Part shown: in pieces, positions 17,822 through 26,209 of the stretch
Position numbering within the stretch: position 1 is the stretch's first letter
Layout: the number at the start of each line of letters is the position of its first letter
Assembly: GCF_014851915.1 (NCBI RefSeq)
Contig: NZ_JACVAP010000004.1
Span: 310,001 to 374,000 of the forward strand
Direction: 5' to 3'
Length of the DNA stretch: 64,000 nucleotides
Source: Xanthomonas sp. XNM01
GTDB taxonomy: Bacteria > Pseudomonadota > Gammaproteobacteria > Xanthomonadales > Xanthomonadaceae
Notes under the pieces: model-generated
The model's database searches: none
The model's input: the letters and a program-made list of their open reading frames with translations, nothing else
What the model was told of the DNA's origin: nothing
Made by a program: the position numbers and the translations under genes

Positions 17822-17962
17822 TCACTCCTCGGAGATCCCGGGCATCGGGATCTGGCCGACCGGCTCGAAGCCCAGGTCGGTGCCCTTGGTCTCCACGCTG
17901 GCGACGCCGAGCTCGATCACATCGTCCAGCACATCGCGGCGGTTGCTGTCGTTCGTGTTCAT
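17822..17962 (-). CDS. Lasso peptide precursor, xanthomonin-like
   Basis: A 46-residue peptide too short for routine gene calling. The leader is MNTNDSNRRDVLDDVIELG followed by VASVETK, with the conserved Thr at position -2. The core is predicted as GTDLGFEPVGQIPMPGISEE. The only acidic residue at ring positions 7-9 is Glu7, so a seven-residue Gly1-Glu7 macrolactam is predicted, as in the xanthomonins. From memory those precursors share a GISEE-type C terminus that is trimmed in the product. An AAGGAGT site precedes the ATG. The gene sits immediately upstream of the hairpin, B and C. No ABC exporter (D) is present, as usual for isopeptidase-type loci. Confidence 0.92.
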   Translation of the reverse strand: MNTNDSNRRDVLDDVIELGVASVETKGTDLGFEPVGQIPMPGISEE

Positions 17963-18040
17963 CGCTGACTCCTTGGTTGCGCCATGGGAATCCATGGCAC
18001 GGAAAGCCTAGGAGCCGCGAAATTGAATACTCAACTGATT
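17963..18040 (-). promoter_or_regulatory. Probable promoter region of the lasso operon
   Basis: Reading the minus strand, TTGAGT and TAGGCT are separated by 18 nt upstream of the precursor and could be -35/-10 elements. A short inverted repeat CCATGG-ATTC-CCATGG lies between them and the ribosome site AAGGAGT. This local AT-rich patch stands out from the flanking DNA. Confidence 0.45.
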
Positions 18041-18215
18041 TCTGCGTGATGCCGGCTTGATTAAGCGGCGGCGACGTGGCGTTCACTGCGTCGGCTGTGG
18101 GATCGCAGGCTGTTGGGGCCGGCGGCAACGTCCGCCCCACCGGTCTTCGACGTGCCGGTGACCGTTGTGTGGGTGCGTCGGGCCTGACCGATGGGAGATG
18201 GCCGCAGGCGACCCG

Positions 18216-18571
18216 TCAAGGTGTGCGCGTGTCCGGCATTGGCGGCGCGTCCTGTCGTGCGACTGGCGCCGGCGCGCCGTGTGCGCCGGTGATCCGCTGC
18301 CAGATCTGCGCGAACACGTAGCACGCTTCCGAGGGGCGGAGAATGCGGGCCACCGCCTCGTTGCCAAGGTAGGTCTGCACCAGTACATCGATGTCGGCAT
18401 GTGGCTGCCTGAGATAGGCGTCGTATCCAGGCGACATCACGGCCAGTAACGTACGAAGCTGCGCACGGCGGAGGCCTTGGGAAGTCCGCCGTAGTGGACG
18501 CGCCAGTACGCCTTCTCGCGGTCGATGTCGACCATCATCGACCGCGCTTCCTGGCTCTGTTGTGTGTGCAT
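18216..18571 (-). pseudogene. Split small gene of unknown function
   Basis: Two short frames are arranged head to tail. Positions 18571-18437 encode 44 residues containing DREKAYWRVHYGGLP. Then a TGATG junction begins a second frame (18437-18216, 73 residues) containing MSPGYDAYLRQPHADIDVL and FAQIWQRITG. The first part resembles the start of a family of small Xanthomonadaceae unknowns and the second part looks like its continuation, so a one-base frameshift is likely. Two coupled micro-genes are the alternative. Confidence 0.35.
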
Positions 18572-18635
18572 GGGCCCGACCGTACACCTGGCCGCCGTTC
18601 GCGGATGTGACCGCACGTTCGCGCGGCTGACGGAT

Positions 18636-19025
18636 TCATCTTCCGCTCGGCGCGATGCCGTGCGGGTCTCGGGGCACACCGTGTTCGATCGCGGCCACCA
18701 ACTGTTCGAGCCGGTAGGGCTTCGGAACGAACGTGACGGCTGGCGGAAACGGCGGCAACTGCGACCGCGACAATCCCGAGGCCACCACCAGCCGCGCTTC
18801 CGGCTGCGCGCGCGTGGCCTCCATGATCACATCCAGGCCAGAAACGCCTTCCGGCATGCTGAAATCGGTGATGACGATGACGAACCGTCGTTTGCTGCGG
18901 AGAAGCAGGAGCGCTTCACGTCCGTTGGGTGCCGTGGTTACCTCGTAACCGTGGTCGGCAAGCGCTTCGGCCATGAGGCTGCGGAGGGCTTCTTCGTCGT
19001 CGACGAAGAGCAGCTGTGCTTTCAT
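18636..19025 (-). CDS. Single-domain response regulator (CheY-like)
   Basis: A 129-residue stand-alone receiver domain. It begins MKAQLLFVDDEEALR (acidic pocket DDE). The phospho-acceptor Asp is in VIVITDFSMPEG, the switch Ser/Thr position is in LVVASG, and the conserved Lys is in FVPKPY. There is no output domain, so it probably acts by binding another protein or as a phosphorelay intermediate. No histidine kinase gene is adjacent. The start is chosen by homology to receiver domains; the 120-residue upstream extension is low-complexity Arg/Pro/Ser and is rejected. Confidence 0.88.
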   Translation of the reverse strand: MKAQLLFVDDEEALRSLMAEALADHGYEVTTAPNGREALLLLRSKRRFVIVITDFSMPEGVSGLDVIMEATRAQPEARLVVASGLSRSQLPPFPPAVTFVPKPYRLEQLVAAIEHGVPRDPHGIAPSGR

Positions 19026-19789
19026 GAGTGACTTCTCAGTCGGCAGGTGGATGAAGGGCGACATGCTGTGTGCAGGCGTTCTGGTCGACCCGGTGGACCC
19101 GCCCAGGCTGCGAAGCCATGCCAACCATTCCGTGGCGCGGGCAGCCCGCTGCTGCGCCCAGCTTTCCTGATGATGGGAGCGGGCCAGGCACGCGGTCCTG
19201 CCGCTGGTCACGGATGCCGTGGCCGCTGCGGTGGACCGGCATGTGGATGTACGACCGGTCTGGCTGATCGGAGCGCCCAGCATCGCGAGCGAGCTGCGAC
19301 GTGGAGGTGACAGGAGGGGCGCTGCCTGTCGGCGGCGTATCGCGGGTGCACCAGATCGTGGATGGCGCCTCGGGCGAGGCCTTCCAGGCCGGTTCACGCT
19401 TTACGATGACGTCCCGTCGATGCAGGCACGCTGGATGAGCGCAAGCGGACGTGTCGTCACGTTGCGCGCAGGACGCGCTTTCATCGTGCTTCTACACAGT
19501 GTGGCCCCATGACGTCGCCACGGCTCCACGGCGCCCGGACATGCCCGCGCTGTTGGTGAAGTGAGGGAAGATGCATGGCATCCGCCCGCCACAATGCGTG
19601 TGCTTGTCGAGGGTGCCCCGCTTCCCTCGCTGGCCCTGGAGGAATCCCTGGACCAGCTGGACTAGGCACTCGGTGACACGGTGGCGCCGGTGACGACCCG
19701 CTGTGGTCTTGCCCGCACTCCGCTCGATCGGAGGATGCGTGCGGTAGGCATACGCACCGGTGGCATGGCTCCAACGCTTCCACTGGTGC
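19026..19789. other. Gene-free stretch between the receiver and GntR genes
   Basis: About 760 bp with no convincing gene or RNA. The frames present are Arg-rich shadow translations. No hairpin with a T-run or long repeat was noticed. Confidence 0.5.
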
Positions 19790-20419
19790 TCAGTGCAGAC
19801 GCCTGAGGCCATCGTGCAAGGCCGCCACGATCTGCGGTACCCGCTGCTGGCGGCGCGCGTGGTAGCGGCGCAGGGCCGTCTTCAGCGCCGGGATGTCGCG
19901 GGCCTGCCAGAGCCGGTTCAGCGCAGCCAATTCGTCGAAGCCGTCCTCGAACAACGCGCCCTTGGCCCGGCGGATCGGCGCAAGCTGGCCGTTGGCGCGC
20001 CTGACCGCCTCGTGCAACGCGCGCTGGCCGGATGCCTGGGCGATGGCGTCGAACAGTTGCCAGGTCCGCTTGACCAGGTCGTCGTCCGGCGACTTCAGGA
20101 TGAGCCCGCCGTTCCTGCGGAGCCGCTTCGCGGCCACGAGGCTGCAGGCCATCGCCAGCAGCCGGTCCATCCAGTCGTAGAGGTCGCGCATGCCCAGTTC
20201 GGTGGGCAGCGGCACATGCAGTCCTTCGCGCGCATGGTCGATCACCAGGCCCTCGCCGACCAGCCGATACAGCGCGAACCGCACCGGCGTGGGGCTGGTC
20301 CTGAACTCCTGCGCCAGCTTGCCCGGATCGATCCGCTGACCCGGCAGGTAACGGCCCGACTGCAGTCCGCGGCGAACCTGCTTGTAGAGAAGCGCGCTCT
20401 TGGAGTGGGGTGTGTCCAT
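19790..20419 (-). CDS. GntR-family transcriptional regulator
   Basis: A 209-residue regulator. The N-terminal winged HTH (LYKQVRRGLQSGRYLPGQRIDPGKLAQEFRTSPTPVRFALYRLVGEGLV) is typical GntR. The C-terminal helical region (~90-200) resembles an FCD-type effector domain. It starts at the ATG at 20419, since residues upstream do not belong to the fold. GntR genes of this kind are found beside lasso peptide clusters that carry isopeptidase and TonB receptor genes, so control of the neighbouring lasso locus is a reasonable inference. The ligand could be the lasso peptide or a fragment of it. Confidence 0.88.
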   Translation of the reverse strand: MDTPHSKSALLYKQVRRGLQSGRYLPGQRIDPGKLAQEFRTSPTPVRFALYRLVGEGLVIDHAREGLHVPLPTELGMRDLYDWMDRLLAMACSLVAAKRLRRNGGLILKSPDDDLVKRTWQLFDAIAQASGQRALHEAVRRANGQLAPIRRAKGALFEDGFDELAALNRLWQARDIPALKTALRRYHARRQQRVPQIVAALHDGLRRLH

Positions 20420-20700
20420 GACGGGACTCCCTGTCTGCCCACGAAGATGCCGGTGCCCGCTCTGCCAGGTTGCTGGTGTGTCGCTGGCGACGGGGCAGGC
20501 GTGCAACCGCCGCCGTGCATGGCGAAATCAACGGCACGGGCGAGCATACGGCGATGTCTGCCGGTGCCGTGTAGGAAAAGGCTGACACGCGGCATGCGTC
20601 GGCCGGTGCGATCGCGTGTGCAAGCCTGGAGTTCATTCACATTGCGCCGATGCCGGTTCCCACGCGGAATCACACGTCCATTGCGGGCGCGGCCCCCGCG

Positions 20701-21861
20701 TCATCGGCAGGCACATCGGGAACGCGCGCCTGCCGCATGGTGGGGAGGCAAGCCGACGGCATGGTCATGCCATGGGGGGGGGCGGGGCACGTGCGACGCG
20801 TCGGCGGAGGTGGCGTAGCGGTGTGCATCCGCGCACATCTGGTGCACATCGCGCTGCGCCGTCCATCCCAGCATGCGTTCGGCCGCCGTCGGGTCGGCGT
20901 AGTAGCACGCCACGTCGCCGGGCCGTCGCCCGACCACTTCGTAATCGAGCACGCAGCCGCAGGCGGCCGAATAGGCGTCGATGAGCTCCAGGACCGAAGT
21001 GCCGACGCCGGAGCCGATGTTGGCGACGTGGAACCCCGGCGAGTGCAGCACCAGGCGCAGCGCGGCCACATGCGCGGCCGCCAGGTCCATCACGTGCACG
21101 TAGTCCCGGATGCAGGTGCCGTCGGGAGTCGGGTAGTTGTCGCCGAACACGCTCAGTCGGGGGATGGCGCCGCTGGCCACCCGCCCCAGATAGGGCATCA
21201 GGTTTTCCGGGATGCCCCTGGGCGACTCGCCGAGCTCGCCGCTGGCATGCGCTCCCACCGGGTTGAAGTAGCGCAGCGCCACCACCGATGCCCCGCTGTC
21301 GGCCGTGCAGACATCCTCCAGCACGAGTTCGACCATCATCTTGCTGCGCCCATAGGCGCTTTCCGGGTGCAGGGGATGGCTCTCGCGCAAGGGCAGGTGC
21401 TCGGGTTCGCCATAGACCGTAGCCGACGAGCTGAAGACGATCCGCGGCGGCGCCTGCCGTGCCATCGCCTTCAGCAGGGACAGCGATCCGCCCACGTTGA
21501 TGTCGTAGTACATGCTCGGTGAGCGCGAGGACTCGGCGACCGATTTGACCCCGGCGAAGTGAATGGCGGCCATCGGCCGGTGACGGGCGACGATGCGGTC
21601 GATCGCCTCCGTGTCGCGCACGTCGGCGCGCTCGAACAACGGCATCGTGCCGCTGATGCCAGCGATCGCTGCGAGGACCTCGCGCCCGCTGTTGCTGAGG
21701 TCGTCGACGATCAGCACCGTGTAGCCGGCCGCCTGCAGGCAGACGCAGGTATGCGAGCCGATGTAGCCGGTGCCGCCGGTGACCAGGATCGGTCCCCGCC
21801 GCGGGCCGGATGGTGCGTCGGCGCCGGCCCGGCCCGCCCGGACGGCGAACGGGCCGGTCAT
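20701..21861 (-). CDS. galE: UDP-glucose 4-epimerase
   Basis: A 386-residue extended SDR enzyme interconverting UDP-glucose and UDP-galactose. NAD-binding GGTGYIGSH lies near residue 28. Catalytic Ser/Tyr/Lys are visible in SSSATVYGEP and YGRSKMMVE, followed by ALRYFNPVGAH and CIRDYVHVMDLA. It is ~20 residues longer than usual at the N terminus and has an atypical ~30-residue Pro/His-rich C-terminal tail encoded across a nine-base G/C homopolymer. Its ATG overlaps the TGA of the upstream fusion protein by four bases, so the two are made together; the product feeds the mutase domain of that protein. Confidence 0.94.
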   Translation of the reverse strand: MTGPFAVRAGRAGADAPSGPRRGPILVTGGTGYIGSHTCVCLQAAGYTVLIVDDLSNSGREVLAAIAGISGTMPLFERADVRDTEAIDRIVARHRPMAAIHFAGVKSVAESSRSPSMYYDINVGGSLSLLKAMARQAPPRIVFSSSATVYGEPEHLPLRESHPLHPESAYGRSKMMVELVLEDVCTADSGASVVALRYFNPVGAHASGELGESPRGIPENLMPYLGRVASGAIPRLSVFGDNYPTPDGTCIRDYVHVMDLAAAHVAALRLVLHSPGFHVANIGSGVGTSVLELIDAYSAACGCVLDYEVVGRRPGDVACYYADPTAAERMLGWTAQRDVHQMCADAHRYATSADASHVPRPPPWHDHAVGLPPHHAAGARSRCACR

Positions 21862-24800
21862 GTCGCACCCACCTGGCGGGCGTCCGCCGCCGAGCGTACC
21901 GTCTCCGCCGCACGTCGGCCGGCCAGGAACGCGTGGTCGGAGTTGTAGTACTCCCATTCGCTGTAGCGCCCGGCCAGGATCACGTCGTGCGTGGACAGCC
22001 AGCTGCGGATCGTCTCGACCTTGCCGGCCCGAGCATGGTCGTAGAGCACGTATGCATACGGCATATCGACGATCGATGCGGTCAGCACCGGGTCGTCGGC
22101 GGTGAACATGCCGACGTCGATGCACTCGCGGACGCAGCGCTCGATCAGGGCATCGCCATCGACCGGCAAGGGTTTGGTGGGCGAATAGGTGATCTCGCAG
22201 GTCAGGCCGAAGCCGCCGGGCGGATTGTTGTGGGGGCTGGCGTTTCCCTGCACGAAGATGCGATGGAAGATCGTGTCTTCGGGGTAGTAGATCCAGTGCT
22301 TCTCGGTGAGGTCTGCCCGGCCGATGCCGAGGTTGACGCAGCGCACGGAGACATGACGCAGCGCGGCGGCCGCGGCGCGCACCGGTTCGGGTGCCTCGTC
22401 GCCGAGCATGCGCACGAACTCCGGCAGCGGCAGCGTGTTGACCAGGCGTTGCCAGCGCATCCGGCGCCCGTCGGAGAGGGTGACCAGGCGACGGCGCACG
22501 GAAATGGCGGTGACGGCGGTGCCGAGCACGAGCGTGCCCTGCAGGTGCGGAAGGAAGCCGTCCATCAGCGCCTGGAATCCGCCGCGCAGCGGGTAGCCGA
22601 AGCGCGCGTTGGGGCCGAGCGGCGCCGGCACCGGCTTGAGCGCGCCGTCGATCATCTCCTCCAGGTTGGGCATCGGCACCCTGCCGCCCAGCCAGGAGGT
22701 TTCCATTTCCCGCAGAGGCACGGTCCACAGCTTGGTGTTGTAGGGCACCGCGAAGTGCCGGGCGACGCCGCTGCCCCAGACCTGGTGGATGAATTCCTCG
22801 AAGTTGGCGGGGCTGCCGCGCCGCGCGAACGCGGCGACGTTCCCGGAACCGGACAGATCCTTGGGGTCGGTGCCGCATGCGTTGCCCAGCGCATCAGGCA
22901 CGCCGCCATCGGCGCAGCAGTCGTCCAGCGTCTCGTGGGTGGTCGCGGGGACCTCCCGTTCGGGCTGGTGCTTCGCGTGCCTGGACGCAGTGACGTCATG
23001 CGGACGTGGCGATGGATCGGCCAGGTCGCCGAACCGGGCTTCGATCGCGCCCACGAGGCATTCCTTGAGCACCTCGGGCGGCAGGCCGTACAGCGCGCCC
23101 TGGAACGGATAGCGGGTATGCACACCCTTGCTGTACACCCAGGCCTCGCGGTTCTGCCAGTGGATGTTGTCGCCCAGCAGCACCTCGTACAGCTTCAGCA
23201 CGTCCTTGTCGTTGGAGAACATGATGTGGCCGGCATGGTCGAACCTGAAGCCATGGTCGTCGATCGACCGGCACCAGCCACCGACGGTCCGCTCGCGCTC
23301 GATCACCACGCTGCCCGCCCCGTAGTGGTACGCGGCCGACAAGCCGGTGGGGCCGGCGCCCAGGATCAGGCACGCCGCAGGCGCCTCGCCGATCGGGACG
23401 ACGCGTTCGCCGTCGAGATAGGCGCGCGCATGCCGGTTCAGGCCGTTGCGGCTGGCGGCGATCAGCAGCGCGGCCATCGCGTCCGCGGTCCGGTCCCAGG
23501 AGGTCGCTGCGGTCAGCGCATCCTGGGCGGCGACGCGCGCCTGGCGGGTGTCGGCGGGCTCGGCGAGGGCGTCCTCGCAGGCGCGTACGAACGCACGCGC
23601 ATCGTCGGCGATCCGCACGCCGGAGGCATACAGGCGAACGACGTCGCGGACCGCGGTGCTGACCACCGGCTTGCGCGCGGCCATGTATTCCAGTGTCTTG
23701 GTCGGGCTGATGAACCGGGTCGAGGCGTTGAGCGCGAAGGGCAGCAGGCAGACATCCCAGCCGGCCACATGCCCGGGAAGGTCTGCATATGCGCACTGGC
23801 CCAGGTAGTGCACGTTGGGCGCCAGTGGAAGCGTGGACGGATCGATCTTCACTACCGGGCCCACCAGGACGATCCTCCACTCCGGGTGTGCGTGGGCCAG
23901 AGTCCTGATCAGTTCCAGGTCCAGGCGCTCGTCGATCACGCCGAAGAAGCCGAGTGTGGGGCCGTCATCGGGACCGCCATCGGCCGCCGCGTCGGGGCGC
24001 CTGGCCAGTGCGAAATGCGCGGCATCGACGCTGCTGGGGAAGCAGTGCACGTTGCCATTGCTGCCGGCCTTGGCGTCCTGCAGCGAAGGACCGCCGGTGT
24101 ACACAAGGTCCGCGATCTGCAGAAGCGTCTGCTCGCGGGCGGTCAGGCGCGCCGGGGCGTTGTGGAAGGCGCCGAGTTCGTCCATGCAGTCGAACACGAT
24201 GGAGGCAGGCGAGAGCCCCTGCAGCAACGGGAGCGCCATGGGGGTGTAGAACCACATCGCCATTTCCGGCTCGCCGTGATCGGCCAGCCACTCGTGCAGC
24301 AGCGAGCTCAGCACCGGGAACTGGGCGTCGGCGAACCCGCTCTCGGCGATTGGCGTGTGCGGGCGCAGCACGGTGACGCCCATGCACGGGTGCAGCACTT
24401 CCAGCCAGGGCGCGCGGTCAGGGTCGTGGACCGGCTCTTCGAAGAACATCACGCTCCAGCGCTGGCCGAAGCGCGACATCAGGTGTTGCGGGCGCTGATA
24501 GACGAAATCCCAGCGCAGGTGCGAGAAGACGAGTAACTGGTTCATGGGTGCGATTCCATAGAGCGGGAGAAGGGCGTCGAGTGTCTTGCGGGCCTCGACG
24601 TAGGCGCGGGCGTAGTCCCGGACGAGCCGGGGAGCGCGTTGGGGGTCGTCCGGATCGACACTCCACAGGCCGCTCTGGTGCCACGTGGACGGTTCCTGCC
24701 AGTCGGGGCGGTCCACGACCGGGTAGAGGCAGATCGCCTCGATCGGGATGCCGTTGTCGTGTGCGATGGCCACCTGCCGGACGAGATCGCGCAGCCAGGC

Positions 24801-25703
24801 GGCGCGCCCTTCGCCGACGTGGCTGGTCTCGCTGAGGGTGATCGGCAACCGGTAGCGGTCGTGCAGTTCACGGAGCATCCGCGACAGCGGACGCCGCAGC
24901 GGATGGTCCAGGTGCCAGTGCAGGGGATCTCTTGTCGCGTGTTCCCACTGATTGGAGTGGTAGTAGTTGACGCCGATCAGGTCGACGCAGGCCGGGTCGC
25001 CGCCGAGCGCCGGATCGGAGCGGCCGGTGAGCATGTCCAGCGCCTCGAACTGGGCGGCGTGCTCGCGCAGCGCGGCCTGGCGCAATGCGCTGCGAGCATC
25101 GGGCGCCCTGACATGCACCAGCGGCTCCACCCACAGCATCGCCGCGCCAGGATCGGCCTGCCGGATGGCTGCGCATCCTGCAAGGCCGGCACGGACCAGG
25201 CGGGCTTTCAGTGCGCCACCGTCGTGCGGGCGATCTCCGGAACAGGGATGCAGCAGGCCGGTGCTTGTGGCCGCCCAGGTCAGGAACGAGATCTCGTTGA
25301 TCGGCGTGTACACACGCGGCGTCGGGGAGGGGTAGGCGACCAGTGCGCGCGCGACAGCCGCGCAGAAGCGTGCGAACCGTTCGACGAAGACGCCTTCGTC
25401 GCCATCCAGCAGGTCGAGGCCGGCGGGCACGCCGTAATGCATCAACGTCCACCTCACCTGAAGCCCGTGCCGTTCCGCCGCGCGCATCCGCATGTGCAGG
25501 CTGCGCAGGTCGAACCCATGCGGCGACTCGCTGGTGCGCCAGCCCAGGCTCTCCCGGACGGCTGTGAATCCGAGCAGTCGCAGGCGCCGGTAGTCGCGAT
25601 CGAGACGGTCGAGATGTCCGCTGTCGACGGGCATCGCCAGGCTGATGCCATGCCCGTTGACATGGTCGGCCCCCTCGAACCCGCCGATCCAGCGCATCAG
25701 CAC
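21858..25703 (-). CDS. Trifunctional fusion: GH1-like glycosidase, glycosyltransferase, UDP-galactopyranose mutase-like flavoprotein
   Basis: A single 1281-residue frame. Residues 1-~380 are a GH-A (beta/alpha)8 domain with the acid/base in TPINE (E137) and the nucleophile in TLSET (E292). Residues ~387-785 are a GT-B glycosyltransferase (HLRWDFVYQRPQHLMSRF, LGFFGVIDERLDLEL, FISPTKTLEYMAARKPVVST). Residues ~795-1281 are an FAD enzyme (LILGAGPTGLSAAYHYG, VGGWCRS, PYNTKLW) similar to UDP-Galp mutase and protoporphyrinogen-oxidase-like proteins. An unusual ~50-residue polar insertion lies in the FAD domain around FGDLADPSPRP. With the overlapping galE this could make UDP-Galp, isomerise it to UDP-Galf and transfer the sugar. 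Whether the glycosidase is active is unknown. Confidence 0.88.
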   Translation of the reverse strand: MLMRWIGGFEGADHVNGHGISLAMPVDSGHLDRLDRDYRRLRLLGFTAVRESLGWRTSESPHGFDLRSLHMRMRAAERHGLQVRWTLMHYGVPAGLDLLDGDEGVFVERFARFCAAVARALVAYPSPTPRVYTPINEISFLTWAATSTGLLHPCSGDRPHDGGALKARLVRAGLAGCAAIRQADPGAAMLWVEPLVHVRAPDARSALRQAALREHAAQFEALDMLTGRSDPALGGDPACVDLIGVNYYHSNQWEHATRDPLHWHLDHPLRRPLSRMLRELHDRYRLPITLSETSHVGEGRAAWLRDLVRQVAIAHDNGIPIEAICLYPVVDRPDWQEPSTWHQSGLWSVDPDDPQRAPRLVRDYARAYVEARKTLDALLPLYGIAPMNQLLVFSHLRWDFVYQRPQHLMSRFGQRWSVMFFEEPVHDPDRAPWLEVLHPCMGVTVLRPHTPIAESGFADAQFPVLSSLLHEWLADHGEPEMAMWFYTPMALPLLQGLSPASIVFDCMDELGAFHNAPARLTAREQTLLQIADLVYTGGPSLQDAKAGSNGNVHCFPSSVDAAHFALARRPDAAADGGPDDGPTLGFFGVIDERLDLELIRTLAHAHPEWRIVLVGPVVKIDPSTLPLAPNVHYLGQCAYADLPGHVAGWDVCLLPFALNASTRFISPTKTLEYMAARKPVVSTAVRDVVRLYASGVRIADDARAFVRACEDALAEPADTRQARVAAQDALTAATSWDRTADAMAALLIAASRNGLNRHARAYLDGERVVPIGEAPAACLILGAGPTGLSAAYHYGAGSVVIERERTVGGWCRSIDDHGFRFDHAGHIMFSNDKDVLKLYEVLLGDNIHWQNREAWVYSKGVHTRYPFQGALYGLPPEVLKECLVGAIEARFGDLADPSPRPHDVTASRHAKHQPEREVPATTHETLDDCCADGGVPDALGNACGTDPKDLSGSGNVAAFARRGSPANFEEFIHQVWGSGVARHFAVPYNTKLWTVPLREMETSWLGGRVPMPNLEEMIDGALKPVPAPLGPNARFGYPLRGGFQALMDGFLPHLQGTLVLGTAVTAISVRRRLVTLSDGRRMRWQRLVNTLPLPEFVRMLGDEAPEPVRAAAAALRHVSVRCVNLGIGRADLTEKHWIYYPEDTIFHRIFVQGNASPHNNPPGGFGLTCEITYSPTKPLPVDGDALIERCVRECIDVGMFTADDPVLTASIVDMPYAYVLYDHARAGKVETIRSWLSTHDVILAGRYSEWEYYNSDHAFLAGRRAAETVRSAADARQVGAT

Positions 25704-26209
25704 GCTCCCATGTCTATCCGTCGAACAGAGGGCATGGGGAGATGCCAGGCCTGGGCGCTGGTGCGCGGCGGCGGATGACAGGACGACCAGGTCTGAAGGA
25801 TCGGTTGAGGGGCCGAGCCTGCGCCGCGCCGCATGACCCGGCCGTGACGTGCGCGGCAGAGCTTGTCGTCCGTTTCGCGGCCGGCGCGATCGGCCATCGT
25901 CGGCAGGTGGCGCATGTCATCGCACGCGGGGCGATGGGCGGGAGGCCGGATGCAGCCGCGCCAGCGATGCTGCCCTGCAAGCAGCGTGAACGGGTCAGCG
26001 GCGCCGCTGACCGTACGCGGTGACGGCTCCGGATGCCACGCCGCCTTCATGCATACGACGCGCAAGGTGAGCTGCGTATCGCGTCACGGCAGTGTGTGGC
26101 GCCTTCCGGGAACGAAGGCTGGTGCGTGCCAGCGCGGTCCGCGACAGATCCCCGTCGGGGGAACCGAATCACACACATGCAAGGGGCCAACCGGCCTCAG
26201 GGAGTCATC
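25704..26209. other. Intergenic region, probably divergent promoters
   Basis: About 500 bp between the divergently transcribed fusion gene and Mn catalase. No small gene with a ribosome site was seen. Promoters for both directions must lie here but no consensus pair stands out. Confidence 0.5.

Noticed and set aside
17694-18140. A 148-residue minus-strand frame covering the lasso precursor
   Set aside because: It is the wrong frame across the precursor and hairpin; the 46-residue frame has leader and core features and a ribosome site.
21810-25778. Plus-strand frames of 908 and 379 residues opposite the galE/fusion unit
   Set aside because: Low-complexity antisense shadows; the minus-strand frames carry conserved motifs.
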